64,000 nt of DNA from contig JADILM010000003.1 of NCBI GenBank assembly GCA_016617785.1, forward strand, positions 992,001 through 1,056,000, read 5' to 3'. Under the pieces are notes generated by a model. The model saw nothing but the letters and a program-made list of their open reading frames with translations, was not told the DNA's origin and searched no databases. The DNA is from Sporobolomyces roseus (lineage: Eukaryota; Basidiomycota; Microbotryomycetes; Sporidiobolales; Sporidiobolaceae). The translations under genes were made by a program, and so were the position numbers. Below are positions 26,761 to 39,004 of this stretch, one piece after another. Positions within the stretch are counted from its first letter, which is position 1. Every line of letters begins with the position of its first letter.

Positions 26761-29700
26761 TTAGGCGGTGAAGCGGTTTTCATCGATAACGCTTCCGAGG
26801 TTTGCAGATTCAAGAATCCAATCTTGCGTGACAATACGACGGAGTTTTGGTCTGTTTGAAGGGAGATTGGGATCAGTCAAGTTTCGGAGCTTTTCGCAAG
26901 AACAGAGGAAAACTCACTCCTTCGTGCGATTGTGTAGCTCGAGACGGCGATCCGTAGCGTTCGATGACATGATGATGTGGGTGAGACGGGGATCTGAGAG
27001 ATCAGTGGTGATGTTTCCTCCAAGGTTGACGAAAGCTAGAGAAAGCGAAAGAGATCAGTTCGAGGTACTCAGAGTTCTAAAGGAGCTATGCGGACATGAT
27101 TGAGCAGAGAGAAGGCTATGAAGGAAGAATAATCAGCTTTGTCTTTGTGTCGAAATTGGAAGGCGAGATCTCACCTTTCGTCCGACTTTTTCTGATCGCG
27201 ACCAGATTGTTTCGTGCTTTCCAACTTGTTCTTCATCGCATTCTCGGAAGTGTCGAAGTAAGCGACGTAAGGAGAGAAAGCTCCAGTCCAGAGCTCGGGT
27301 TCGTGCGTAGGTGAGCGACTTTCGAGTCGAGAGCGGGCCAACAATCTCAACATGATGTCGTCTGATTCCTCCGAATCACCCTCGGCGTCCTCGACCTCTT
27401 CCGTCGCATCTTCGGATTCCTCTCCTTCGGTCTCAGGTTCCGCTCCATCATCATCAGAATCGTGTTGGACAGGTTGGCCTCGAGGTTGCCAAGTTGCAGA
27501 AGGAGTTGGCTCGTCCATCTTGACGTCGTCTTCTTGCTCATCATCCTCGTCTTTCCACGAGTCGTCGATCATTTCGTAACGAGTATCTTCTTCCTTGAAT
27601 TTGACACCGGTAGCGAGATAATCGGAACTAGCTTGAGTTTCTGCAGTAACTTGAACCAAGAAGCTGCGACGCAATCGAGAGAGGGATTCAGCTTATGTCT
27701 ACATCAAGGAAGAGGGAGAACAATTGAGCGACGTACCGCTTGTGCAGAGGTTGACGACGTTTCTTCTCGATACTTTCCAGAACCCAAGAAGGGTTGACGA
27801 CATCAATCTCCTTGATCCCGCTTTTCCCCTTGAGCATACCGTTGACCTGTTGAGCGATGACCAATCGATCGGGGAAGGACGCTTGGGGGACGACTTGGAT
27901 CAGTTTCGCTCCATGTTCGCGAACCTTGTTCTGGATATCGATCATCTCCTTCTTTCCTTGAGTCCAGACGACTAGCACATACGAGCGAAGCGTCAGTAAC
28001 GCATTGAGGATCATAGCTTGAGGGGCGAAAGATTGCTCACAAACAGTCAATCCAGCGAAAATGTCGGTTGCAACTTCGACATCGGCGAGATGAGGAGCGA
28101 CAGAAGTCGCCTTCGTAGATCTGACACCGGTACGAGCTTTCTTCTTCTGACTGTTGTATGTGAAAGGTCGAGGTCAATCATAGCTTGCAAATGGGAGAAA
28201 CCGAGGGATCGACGAACGTGAAAACTTCGCCGACGAGATCGCGTTTCTTCGTGATCTTCCTCATCTCTTGGACACCTACTCCGGCGAAGGAATATCAACG
28301 CAGCTCGAGGAGTGAAAGGATGAAAAGGCTGCTCACTCGCGAGATCAGCGCAATCTTGGAAGTTCTTGTCTTGACGAATCTTCATCGCGCCTATCGGAGT
28401 TGAGCTGTCAGTATCGCACTTTCGGGGAACGGGAGCAGGAGAGCAGACTGACGAGGGAAACGAAGCGTCATATCGGCACCGTAATCAGCTATTGACGACA
28501 ACTTTCATAAGCGGAACGACAAACGACGGAAAATAATCGAAAGGAGCTCACCTCCACCGACAATCTCAGCTGCTTTGATCTCGAGAACGAAAGAGCTGTG
28601 ACATCCTCCCTTTCTGTCAGTTGTCGTTATTCGCAAAGCTGAGAGAGCAGAAGGGACTCACTCTTCGGGACTGATAAGGACGTCAGGCATTTCAGCGCGA
28701 GTGAAGAACCAGTCGGGGAGATCATTCTTCTTCTTGATGACTTGTAACTTGTTTCCGATCTTTTCGCTGCGAGTTCGACCAGTTTACGGTATCAGCTCGA
28801 TTGTCTCGGTAAGTCTGCGCTGGAGAAGGGAACAGTAGACGAACCCGATCCACTTGTAATCCTCACGATTCAAACCAGAACCGACTTTCGCAAATGAGAC
28901 GAATCTGCGAAACCCGACGTCAGTCGAAAGGAGCTAGAAAGTCATTACAGCGAGAGAGCTCACCTCGTCGTTCCGTCTGGTTGATCTTCCCTCAATCCTA
29001 CCAAGAAGGAGGAAAGGAGTCCACCTCGTCTGCCTTCTCCCCAATATCCACCGACTACAACTGCATCGATACTTTCGCCGAGAGCATCCATGTACTCTGT
29101 GGGTCGCAGCAGGTTTAACTTTACTCGGTGGGAGAAAGTAAACGTTCAGCAAAAGCGTACCAGGCTTGACTTTGATCCAAGTTTCGTTGCGAGCTCCGAG
29201 ACAATATTTCGAAAGAGGGTGCTTGATGACCAACCCTTCGCCACTTTAAGGTCGACGAGATCGAGGATGAGCTGACAACGAGGGACAGGAGTAGAATGTG
29301 CAACATACCGTTCAGCAACGATTCGTTCGAGATAAGTCTTGATTCCGTCTGAAGAATTCGCTCTCACGCAATCTGCGAGTTCGATGACTCCTTTTTTCGG
29401 CGTGAAGATACTTGCGAGAAGGTACTTGCGTCTCCATAGAGGCATGTCGAGACAAGATTTCGTGTGACCATTCTTTCCCTTGACGAAGAGAACGTCGAAA
29501 ACTTTGACTGTAGACCATCCGCAACATCAGCTCGTCGAAGTCGCGCGATTATAGCTGAGAGGAGAATGAGACATACAGCAGGGACGAGGATCATTCGGTC
29601 CGATCTCGTGATGTCCTGGAATCGCGAAAGTTTTGAGGTTTCCGAATGGCATGTATCGGACAAGGTTTGGATCCCAGACGAGCATTTCTCCGTCAATGAT

Positions 29701-31470
29701 CACTCTGCGATGATACAAGAATCGTCAGTGTCGGAGAAAACCCGGAGAGGGGTGAATGATCTCACTCTTGAATATCTTCGTGAATGAGATCAGCGATGTA
29801 GGGAGTGAGCGACCCCGCTCCAACATCAGATCCGTAGAGATAGGTGTACTCCTTCGCCTTCCTATTTCGTGAAGTAGAAGAACGTTTTCAGTCGAGGACG
29901 AATGAGAGAGAAGGACACGAGTCAACTTAGGGAAACTCACCTCGACCAGTACTTGTATTGATCACCGACCTTGTGAAGCTGGATGCGTTCGCCGTCGAGC
30001 TTCTCTTCGATGATGAATTCGTCGTTCGAGTAAGCTCCGTCTTCGAGAGGTTTCGTAGTATCGACTTCTGGACGACCTTTCTTCATCAACCTGACAATGT
30101 CGGCCAATCCTCCTTTCAAGCGATAGCAGAACATGGGAATGAAGGTACGATTCGGTGCGATTGTCGAATTCTACGCATTCGATCACTTGTTTCAGCGATC
30201 GCTCGATACGAACTGAAAATAGACGAGGAGAACTCACGTCGCGAGTGACTCGAGAAGCGGGATCCCAAAGCTGCCAACACACGCGCTTGATGTCTGAGCA
30301 AGTGTTGAAAACGTCGACTGCATCTTCGTGGAATTGCTTGAGAATCGTCTTTTCTCGAACTCCAGCTTTGAGATCTGCAATCAATAGGCAAAACTCGCTT
30401 CAACACCGGGTCTCCCGTGTATCTATTGAGATTGCGAAGAGTGGGAACAAAGACGTACCGCGAAGAATGATACGAATCAACCATTTCATCTCTTTCGGCG
30501 TCATGCGAGCGATACATCCTTTGATGAGTTTGGCGTGAATATGACTGATCACTCGAGAGAGCGGTCAGTTCTGATAGCAATAGATTCGAGTCGATAGAGC
30601 AATCCCGGACGTACGAAGGCATCTTCTTCTTTCCATCAGCACCCATCGTTGGAACCGTTTTGCTAATCTCGTCGAGAACAGTGTTGACGTCGTCGACGGT
30701 GAGCTTTCCATACTTTGTGACAACCGATGATCGACTCATGATGACTTTCTCAGCGACCGTACTGAGCGAAAGTCGAGGAGATTAGGGAAAGACTTCCGAA
30801 AAGTCAAGGGAGAAAGAGGAGGACTAACGCGAACTCTCCTGCTGCTTCCTGTTTCACGGCGAGAGTCAGCGGGTCAGCGCCATTCCTCAACTATGTAGAT
30901 CAGCTTCGACTCACATCTTCCTTCGTAGGTACCTTCCAATTGATGAGTTTGCGAGCATCGGCAGATTCGGGAGGTAAATCGAGAGCCGTAACAATCGCTT
31001 TCGCCAATTTCTGCTCCTTCAGATTGTAAGTCCTGCGACGAGTATCCCTCTGTAGCTCCTTATCGGTTAGCTGGATCTCGGAAGAAGGAGATGACGCAAA
31101 AGTTGAACGAACCTCTGGAAGAAGTAGACGAAGTAGAGGGTACAGGTCCATTCCGACGACTTCCCTCCAACGCTAGTACTCCACGGTCGAGTCAGCATCA
31201 TTCAGAGCGCTCTCAGACAGTGTAAGAGAGACTCACTTGGAAGAACTTTGCGATGAGGTTTCCTTTGTAACCTGGCTTCTTGTGGCCTTCCCTGCTGCTG
31301 CTTTCGAGTGCATCATATAGCTGGCATAGTCCTCCGAAGGGTGCATCAGCGAAATTTTGAAGTCCTTTGGGTCTTTCGAGGTCGTCCGGGTCAGTCAACG
31401 GAACATCTTCCTCCTCCTCCTCTACTTGCTTGTCTTTGTCTTTGCGGTAGTGAGAAGGTGGAGATGGCAT
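26761..31470 (-). CDS. LIG4: ATP-dependent DNA ligase IV
   Basis: This is DNA ligase IV, the ligase of non-homologous end joining, which works with Lif1/XRCC4. It starts MPSPPSHYRKDKDKQ at 31470 (an in-frame ATG also lies at 31530). Domains in order: an N-terminal helical DNA-binding domain (FADAPFGGLCQLYDAL, KLINWKVPTKED, MTPKEMKWLIRIILR), then the nucleotidyltransferase domain with the active-site Lys in IIEEKLDGERIQLHK, IIDGEMLVWD, GEGLVIKHPLSKY and TWIKVKPEY. The OB fold region follows (GLLSSFLVGLRE, RFVSFAKVGSGL). BRCT 1 lies around FAGLTVF, REHGAKLIQVVPQ and NPSWVLESIEKKR. A linker rich in Asp/Glu and Ser follows. BRCT 2 covers GGNITTDLSDPRLTHIIMS and ends RIVTQDWILESANL...FTA. It is broken into many exons by short introns, far more than its neighbours. 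Confidence 0.95.
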
Positions 31471-31630
31471 AGTGGGTTGGTGCTCAGCTCCTCTCGTGAG
31501 ATGAGAGGAAGTTGTGAAGAGCAAAACCATAGAAAGTCAATGAATCGTTTCTTTGACATTGAACTTCGCAATAAAAGGTCTAGCATTCGCATGGTACAAC
31601 ACAGCTAGCACGAGTAGACACGTTCTTTCA

Positions 31631-32775
31631 TTATTTACTGATTTTCAAGGCGGTCAGGAACACTGTTTCCAACCCAGCTTTCCTCATACTGTGAAACGAT
31701 TGCGACTGGGTCAATACGAGCAGCTGACACGACAGAGTACAACAGAGTACGTACATATCACCGAGGTCATTCAATCCTTCCACCTCGCGAACACAGATCT
31801 TGTCATGAGCATCCTGCGAAAGAACCGGTCCAAGATGCGAACGATTCCTGACCACCCACTCATGCGCTTCTGTCACTGGGACTTCTTTCGGCGGGGTCAC
31901 GACAGCCCCATCTTCCTCACAGCGAACTTGTAACGCTTTCCACTGTAATTGCTTTATTCGGTAAACGAATTCATCGACGTTCTCTTGAGATCCTTCGATG
32001 ACTATCACTCCGGGATATCTGAGACAGATGAAAGAGACTGTGAGCTCGGGAGCATACTCAGAGCTCGTCGGTGGAGCGGAAAGAAAGAGGAAGGGCGATT
32101 TCTAGCGTACCCTGGTTTCGAAATTCCAAACAGTCTCAACTCGGTCGACCACGAAACGATATCCTTTCGCTTTGATGTTGCCAATAGGTGATGTGACCAT
32201 AGCAGGGTACATTTGAGAGTAACCGGACCGGGTTCTGTGTGCGGTCATGAAGTGTAAGCGATCGTTGGAACTAACGAGAATGAGAGAAATTGACGGACTT
32301 GGCGGAGAAGGAGCAACAGGCTTGACTTCTTCGACTACCTCCGTCGAACGTACTGGATTGCTAGCGATCCAGTCTTTGATCGAAGTAAACAGAGTGAATA
32401 CTGGCAGTGTCGGTACGTCTCGAGCGTTTTCTTCGTTCTCCCTCTCAATTTCAGCTGCGAGTCTGGCCTGATCCTCTCGTTCGAGTGAAGCAGCATGTAA
32501 GGTGAATATTGGTCTTTCGTTGAGCTTGTATTCGACGAGTATTGAAGCAGATGGTGCGATCGAAAGCAGAAGCGAAGGGAGAGTCGAAGGTGTTGGAGAG
32601 GTTTCATCGCTCAGAGCTGACTTTCTGCGGGTCGAGAGGTCAGTCGAGCTCTTACGGATGAAGTACAAAGCGTGCTCACCTCCCATTCAGCTTGTACATC
32701 CTCATCAACCCATTCTAATTCACCTTCAACGAGACTCGCCTTGAGCAGCACTAGCTCTTCTCGAATGTCGTCCAT
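31631..32775 (-). CDS. RWD-domain protein of the RWDD2 type (RWD plus DUF1115/Prp3-C-like)
   Basis: This resembles RWDD2-type proteins, which pair an N-terminal RWD fold with a C-terminal domain related to the Prp3 C-terminus; their cellular role is poorly known. Exon 1 gives MDDIREELVLLKASLVEGEL...QAEWE, as in an RWD start. Exon 2 begins SALSDETSPTPS via an acceptor at gaaag. Strands characteristic of RWD follow (ILVEYKLNERPIFTLHAAS). The C-terminal domain has YPGVIVIEGSQENVDEFVYRIKQLQWKAL and VTEAHEWVVRNRSHLGP, then GLNDLGDM with a 3' intron, and ends FLTALKISK at 31631. A Ser/Pro-rich insertion (KPVAPSPPSPSISL) lies between the two domains. It is read in the same direction as LIG4, 160 bp upstream of it. 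Confidence 0.75.
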
Positions 32776-33363
32776 AGCTACTGAGTATTGGAGAGGTGGA
32801 TTGCCGGAGCTTGAAGCTAGATTTGAGGTGGAGGGAGAGAGCGAAACTCTCCGTCATCGTTTTCCAACAATTCTTTCCCTCCTCCACTTCACTTGACTTT
32901 TGTCTTTCTAGCTCGGACGACCCTGCAGGACCTTCAGAAAGGTCTGATGACGTACAGGATAAGAACGCGTCGCTTTGCGTTTCGACTGTGTTTCGAAATT
33001 CTCATTCTTGCAGGACGAGAGGAGGTTCGGTACGTCGTCAAGACGCGGAGAATAGGAGCGACATGCTTCTATCGGTCAGTCAATGTTACAACATACCTTT
33101 CATACTGCGACCGGCATCTACTCTCCCTTCGGGAAGACTGGTTGTGATTCGCTTTTCGCTTCGAAAATAAGGAGAACGCGATTCCATACTTGAACCCTCT
33201 CGTTCCGCTCTCTACTTCTTGCTTCTATTCCTCATCCAGTTCCTCTCTACAGCCTTCCTCAGTCGATCTCCTTCGCTTCACTCCTTTCGACCAACTCTTC
33301 GTCACTCGTTTAAACTATCCTCCCTCACCTCACCTCACCTCTCTTCTCCTCTCCCCTCTCACG
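32776..33363. other. divergent promoter region
   Basis: This lies between the divergently read RWDD2-like and secreted-protein genes. The last 100 bases before 33364 are an almost pure CT-rich tract with repeated CTCACC units, a common promoter/leader signature of well-expressed genes in fungi. No coding feature recognised. Confidence 0.5.
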
Positions 33364-34446
33364 ATGCATCACTCCGTGCTCTCCTTCCTCCTCCTCGCCG
33401 CGACAGCGACTCTTACTCTCGCCTCACCCTCCCATGCCGTTCCCGCTCTCTCTCGCCGAAATGGTCCTCTCGCGAAACAACGTCTTCATAATCGCGCTCA
33501 CCACCTCAAACGTTCTTCCCCTTCATCCGCTTCCTCCCCTTCCACTCGTCGTACTCGATCCCGTCGAGCAGGTTCTCCTATGGCTGAATCACTCGAGGAA
33601 CGCAACATGGTAGAGCGAGATCACAACGAAGACAAGCGAGCTCTCCTCGACGGTCTCGGAGGATCAGGAACTGGTCTTCTCGGTGGAGGTAGCGGTCTTC
33701 TCGGAGGTGTCACCAACTCGGCTTCATCTTCGACTGGTTCCGGATCCTCATCTGGTCTCCCGAGTGTTCCCGGATCGAGCGTCCTCAGTCTCGTCAAACT
33801 CAACAACCTCCTCAACACTGGTAGTTCCGGTATGAACGATCATCAAGCAAAGATTGGTACGTTGTTCCCTTTCCTCTTGTCGACACATCCCTCAGAATGC
33901 TAATTTTGCGACAATCGAAAACAGCTGATCTCGCTAAACAAGCTCGCAACTACGACAAGTCCTCTAGGATGGGTAGCAAGTTCCAGAACTCTGTTTACCA
34001 GGAGCTCAAGGCGTATCGAGGTTCCGCTCAATCTCTTCCCCTCCTTTCGGACCTTGATGCCGCGACGAAAGATGCCGCCGGAGACCACGGATTGGATAAC
34101 TTCAACCGCGACGACCCTGTACAAGTTCTCATCCGAACCCTCAACGAGTCCTCGCAACAGACTCTCGAATCTATCAACTTGATCGGTAAGCTTTGCTCTT
34201 TCTCACTTCACATCCTTTCGCATCACTTACCGATAGCTTTGTATAGTCTACTACGTACCGGTACTCGGTCCTATTCTCGGTCCCATCGTTTACGACATCA
34301 AGTGCATCGTCGACAACATCCTCAACGCCTCTCAAATCCAGCTCGACGGTCTCCTCAACAACCTTGATCTTGGAGGACTCAAGCTTCTCTCATCAGATTA
34401 CGCCACGAGCATGTGTAAAATGGCGCCGTCTCTTGCCGCTTGTTAG
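33364..34446 (+). CDS. secreted protein with signal peptide and Kex2-type sites, unidentified
   Basis: This is a predicted secreted protein of unknown function. The start MHHSVLSFLLLAATATLTLASPSHA is a clear signal peptide with likely cleavage after a small residue near position 20-25. The pro-like region has many dibasic sites (LSRRNG, HHLKRSS, RRTRSRR). After NEDKR comes ALLDGLGGSGTGLLGGGSGLLGGV, a Gly/Leu-rich repeat. After two introns (ATT G|gt...cag|CTGATCTC and ATC G|gt...tag|TCTACTAC) the rest reads ADLAKQARNYDKSSRMG..., a hydrophobic stretch VYYVPVLGPILGPIVYDIKCI, and NLDLGGLKLLSSDY, ending with two further Cys (SMCKMAPSLAAC). The Kex2-site pattern suggests a processed peptide or a cell-surface/effector protein; that is inference. 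Length is about 310 residues. Confidence 0.72.
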
Positions 34447-34946
34447 ATTTCGTTCGGCTTTGACCCTTCCAATTACTCTCCCTCTCCTCCCTCTCTTCCC
34501 TCTAACCCCCTCGATGATACTGTGTTTGACCTGGTGTCGTAACATCTTTCGCTATCGAGGCCCTCCAACGTACAAAGCATCTCTTGTATCATCGCTTCCC
34601 TTCTCTTACAATTTGTACCATACCTAGTTTATTCCTTTTATACCTTAGCTCGCTTGCCAACGTCGCAGCCTATTCATGCTACTCTTTCGCTGATACGATT
34701 CTTCGAGAGATTCGTGAGAAGAGTCCTCGCTTGCGAACTTGTTGCGAACTGCTTGCGAAGAATTTTTCGAGAATTTCTGACTTACTTGGAATCTCGAAAT
34801 CAACCAGTAAAGGAGGGAACAGATTGTCTTCAAACTACGCAGCTGCAACGCGCGACCGAAAGCTTCCGGAAAATAAATTGGATCGAAGAGCGAAAAAGCG
34901 AGAAGCTGGATTTTACCTTGTCTTGTTCTTCACCTCGTCGCCCATC
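34447..34946. other. intergenic: 5' region of the eS7 gene
   Basis: This contains the 3' end of the secreted-protein gene and the promoter and leader of the eS7 ribosomal protein gene. No coding feature recognised. Confidence 0.45.
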
Positions 34947-36528
34947 ATGGTTAGTTGCACATCCTATAGCCAAGCATCCTCATAGAAGCACATACAGTCC
35001 CTTTGCTACCCCTCTCTCGCTCCCATCGCCCTCATTGTCAACTTTTCTCGACTTTTCATCAAGTTTTTCACAACTCGCTATTCAACCTCAGGAATAGGTA
35101 GAGCAGTCGTAAAGCACAGAGATATAGCTACAGAGACGGTGGGAAGGGTCAGGGATGCCTAGCGAGAGCTCAGAGGGTAGCTGAGACGAGCTGGGACAAG
35201 TCATCGATAATGATAGGCCAGATCACCTCGAAGGGGCAGCAGACTGCACGGCAGACAGCTGAGTACTCTCGTCCACTCAGAATGGCGTAACTGACAATTA
35301 TCTCCATGTTCTGTCCATCGTTTTCAGTCCGCTGCCGCCAAGGTGTGTTTTCCTCCCTCTTTCACACCCTCTCGCACAGAACAGACTCGCTGACTTACAA
35401 GTCTGTATTGTGCTTGATAGATCTTCAGGACCGCCAACGCGCCCCGCACCGCTCCCGATGCTACCGAGACGTTGGTCGCCCAGGCTCTCCTCGACCTCGA
35501 GAACAACGTTCCCGATCTCAAGGCTGAGCTCCGTCCTCTCCAGATCTCCGCTGCCCGCGAGGTCGACGTCAAGGGAGGAAAGAAGGCCATCGTCGTCTTC
35601 GTCCCCGTCCCCCAGGTCAAGGCTTTCCACAAGATCCAAGGTCGTCTCACTCGTGAGGTAAGTCATCCTCGTTCTCCTCACACTCCTCGCTCCTTCGAGC
35701 ATTCTACGCTCCGGGAGCTAGCAAAAGTGGATCGCTGACCTTAACTCCTCGTTCTATAGCTCGAGAAGAAGTTCGCCGACCGTCACGTCGTCTTCGTCGG
35801 TCAACGCCGCATGATGCGCAAGCCCACCCGTGGCTCCCGCGTCAAGCAACAACGACCCCGTTCCCGTACCCTCAAGGAGGTTCACGAGAAGATCCTCGAA
35901 GACCTCGTTTTCCCTACCGTACGTTTACCACCCTTTCTCTACCTCCCCCTTCTCTTTCCCCGTTACGCTTTGCTCCAGTGTCTTTCACAACATCAATTTC
36001 CTCGAAAGCCTTGATCCCCATGATCAGCACAATGGCGTCTTGCTCTTCGAGTGGGAAGTCGTTTTGATCGTCTAGGATCACCCAAAACTCGCCCGACTTC
36101 TTTTCGCTTTTCTCCTAAAGAGGTGCAAAAGGAGGATGACGGTTCAGAAGAGATGGGTTGGAGACGGGGTGATAGAGTAGGGATGGAGGAAGAAAAGATG
36201 TTGGGACGGCTGGAGCAAGCGATGTGAAGCACTAGTTGCTGATTGCGGCTCGCCTTTTTTGGTTTATTCTGTTCTTGTTTAGGAGATCACCGGCAAGCGT
36301 ACCCGTCAAGCTGTTGATGGTTCCAAGCTCATCAAGGTGTATGTTCCAACTTTCTCATTCGTTCATCTTCATCGTTCGTTTACTGACTTGAGGTCATTTT
36401 CGAATGATTGCAGCTTCCTCGACCAAAAGGATGCCACCTCCCTCGAGTACAAGCTTGACTCCTTCTCCGGTGTCTACAAGAAGCTCACTGGAAAGGACGT
36501 TCACTTCGAATTCTCCGAGTCCGCCTAA
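34947..36528 (+). CDS. RPS7: 40S ribosomal protein eS7
   Basis: This is ribosomal protein eS7 of the small subunit. Six exons (34947-34949, 35328-35342, 35421-35657, 35760-35918, 36283-36338, 36414-36528) give 194 residues, the usual length. The first exon is only the ATG, followed directly by a 378-nt intron, a pattern common in fungal ribosomal protein genes. The protein reads M + SAAAK + [14 protein letters not shown]... and includes [55 protein letters not shown] and [14 protein letters not shown], ending FEFSESA. All junctions keep the frame. Codons lean toward C-ending forms, which suggests high expression. The first and fourth introns (378 and 364 nt) are several times longer than other introns here. 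Confidence 0.96.
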
Positions 36529-36818
36529 AAACCTCGTTCCTCTTGTTTGACTTTTGTGTCGTATAATTTCTTAGCGGCGGTAATGCAACATGGGCTATTA
36601 GATGAGATCTCTATCGCTTCCTTGTTGTCTGTATTCGAGAGCAGCGAGTATTATTTCTGTGAGCGAGAAATGCGAAATTGGAATTGCGAACTTTCTCTTT
36701 CCTCACTCTCCCTCGCCCGCTTGTACATAGCTTCTCGACTACGTCTCTCTCCGCACACGACTCGACACTGGCACTCAGGCGTCTCTTCTACCCCATCCTA
36801 CGCTCTCGTCTTCGACCC

Positions 36819-38811
36819 ATGTCATCCTCATCTTTAACCTCTGCTACCTCTCAACCTCCTCCCAAAGCGAAGAGTGAAGACACGAAAGCGCAAGCAGATA
36901 AGAAGCGAGAACATCGAGCTCAGAAGAAAGCAGAACAGGACAAGCGAAAGGAGGAAAGGAGGAGAATCGCTTTGGAGACTGGTGTAGATCCAGCTCTCCT
37001 TCCTGAGGCTATAGGAGGAGGAGTAACGAATGGCAAGATTGAGCCGAAAGGGTTCTTAGCTAGGAAATGGGCAAAGGTACCGTTTGAAGGGAATACAAAG
37101 GACTCGAAGCCTGAGGGGAAGGATGTATCCATCATGACTTGGAATGTAAGCCCTCTGATCCTCAGCCATTGCCTTGTCTCGTACGAGAGAGACTACAAGC
37201 TCCATGGGAGATGCGCTGAAGCGTTTTTGAGCCGGAGAAATCGTCGCTCATTCTTTCGTTTTCAATCTTCGCAGATGCTCGCACAAGCTCTAGTTCGAAG
37301 AGAGCTGTTTCCAGGCAGCGACTGCTTGAAAGGCAAAGATCGACTGCCTCCTCTCATGGCCGAGTGAGTTTCCCTTGCTTCGCTTTACGCAAATCCCGTC
37401 TGACTCTATGGGACCCTTCAGAGTACTCTACTATTCTCCCGACGTCGCCTGCCTACAAGAAGTCGATCGATTATCAGATCATCTTCCACATCTCACCCTT
37501 ACTCACTCCTACACTTCCTTCATCGGCTACCGAAACAAGCCACACGGTCTCCTCATCGCACACAAGAACACAGTCTTCGACAAAGTAGGAGAACGAGGGT
37601 TGAGACTCGATGAACAGCCTATCGAAGACGACCCAACTCCCGCTCCGAATTCGTCTCGAGCGAACGATGAACATGTCGAACGAGCTTCCGATGCTGAACC
37701 ACCAGCGAGCGAATCGACAGAGGAAGTCAGACCCCCAGATGCTGCTACACCCGATTCTCGCGCTAGTCGACTCGCAGCCGGTCTCTCGAGAACAACTCGA
37801 AATGTCGCCCTATTCGTCGCCCTCAAATTCAAGGATCGAGAAGGAGGCATCATCATTGGAACAACCCACCTCTTCTGGCATCCGAAACATGTCTATGAAC
37901 GAGTGAGGCAGACTGGGATCTTGTTGAGGGAGGCGAACAAGTTTCGAGAGGAATCACCTTCTGGAGCTTGGAAGAATTGGCCCGTGTTCTTAGCAGGAGG
38001 TAAGCTCATTTCTACAGTGACGATTTCTATTTGCTGACAATACTCGGAAACCTCAGACTTTAACACTCAACCCTGCGAACTTACGTATCGACTGCTCCTC
38101 GGCGCTTCTCTGCCATCTTCCCAGATCGACGAGTTCACTCATTCCGCCTGCGTGCATCACTCCGTCGACAAGTTCTACGATCCTTCTTACGAACCACCTA
38201 CTCCATCTTCTCCCGAAGCGACGGAAGGTGATGCACCAGAACAAGAGGATCCCGATAAAGTCATCAAAAATACCCGACCTGCGAGACGAGAGGATGGACT
38301 GGCTGATATTGAGAAGATCAAGAGGTTGTATGGGTATAGAGAGGGCGGGAGTGGGATCAGAAGCGCTTATGGCGAGAGTTATGGGTTGGTCGAGGAGGAG
38401 AAGAGGAAATGGTATTGTTCGAGGGAGCCAGAGGTTCAGAATGGGAATGATCCGAAACCTGAATTGACAGAGGGGGAGCTCGAGGAGCGAAGTAAAGGAA
38501 GTTGGGAAGAGCGAGTGTTGAGGTGAGTATCGCATGTCTCTTTGAACTTTCCGCTTTCTTTGCTGACTACGACGCTTCGAATGCACAGAGGTGACTTTGA
38601 ACCCAAGTACACCAATTTCACTCCTTTGTGGAGGTGCACGCTCGACTACGTCTTCCTTCTCCCACCGTTACCCTCGTCCGAACATCCCTCGATTCGATTC
38701 ACTTCGTTGCTAAAACTTCACGACGAAGAAAGTATGGGACCTGGTCTACCTCGTAAGAACGTCGAACCTTCCGATCATGTAGCCTTAGCAATTGTAGCAG
38801 AATTGTCTTGA
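36819..38811 (+). CDS. endonuclease/exonuclease/phosphatase-family RNA exonuclease, Ngl2/CCR4 type
   Basis: This is a Mg2+-dependent RNase of the CCR4/nocturnin/Ngl group. Yeast Ngl2 trims the 3' end of 5.8S rRNA; other family members are deadenylases, so the substrate here is not certain. It starts MSSSSLTSATSQPPPKAKS, followed by a Lys/Glu-rich helix. Catalytic landmarks in order are SIMTWN (Asn), ACLQEVD (Glu), GTTHLFWHP, LAGDFNTQP (Asp/Asn, split by an intron after GCAGG), FTPLWRCTLDYVF and PSDHVALA (Asp-His). About five introns interrupt the gene. A disordered acidic insertion (QPIEDDPTPAPNSSRAN to SRLAAG) sits inside the core, and a second one precedes GDFEPKYTNFTPLW. The first exon runs up to SIMTWN, and the second starts MLAQALVRRELFPGSD. 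Confidence 0.87.
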
Positions 38812-39004
38812 TAGAAATCGAATAGAGAATAGAATGTTTGAACTTTGGCTCGTTCTTGAAGCTTGAACAGTCGTCCTCCCTCTCTCGAGACACTTCTAGA
38901 GGGAGTGAGAGGTATACAACTAGATTCTAAATTACTGCCTGAATCCAATTCCCTCTTTTCATCCTCTACTACAAACACAAGTAATTACTCCTCCTCGACA
39001 GAGT

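Noticed and set aside
35200..35330. Possible C/D-box snoRNA in the first eS7 intron.
   Set aside because: Only loose matches to the C and D boxes were found, with no terminal stem; not enough to call a feature.
36283..36413. Treating the fifth exon of the eS7 gene as intergenic because it is only 56 nt.
   Set aside because: It encodes [19 protein letters not shown], a conserved eS7 segment, and joins in frame on both sides.
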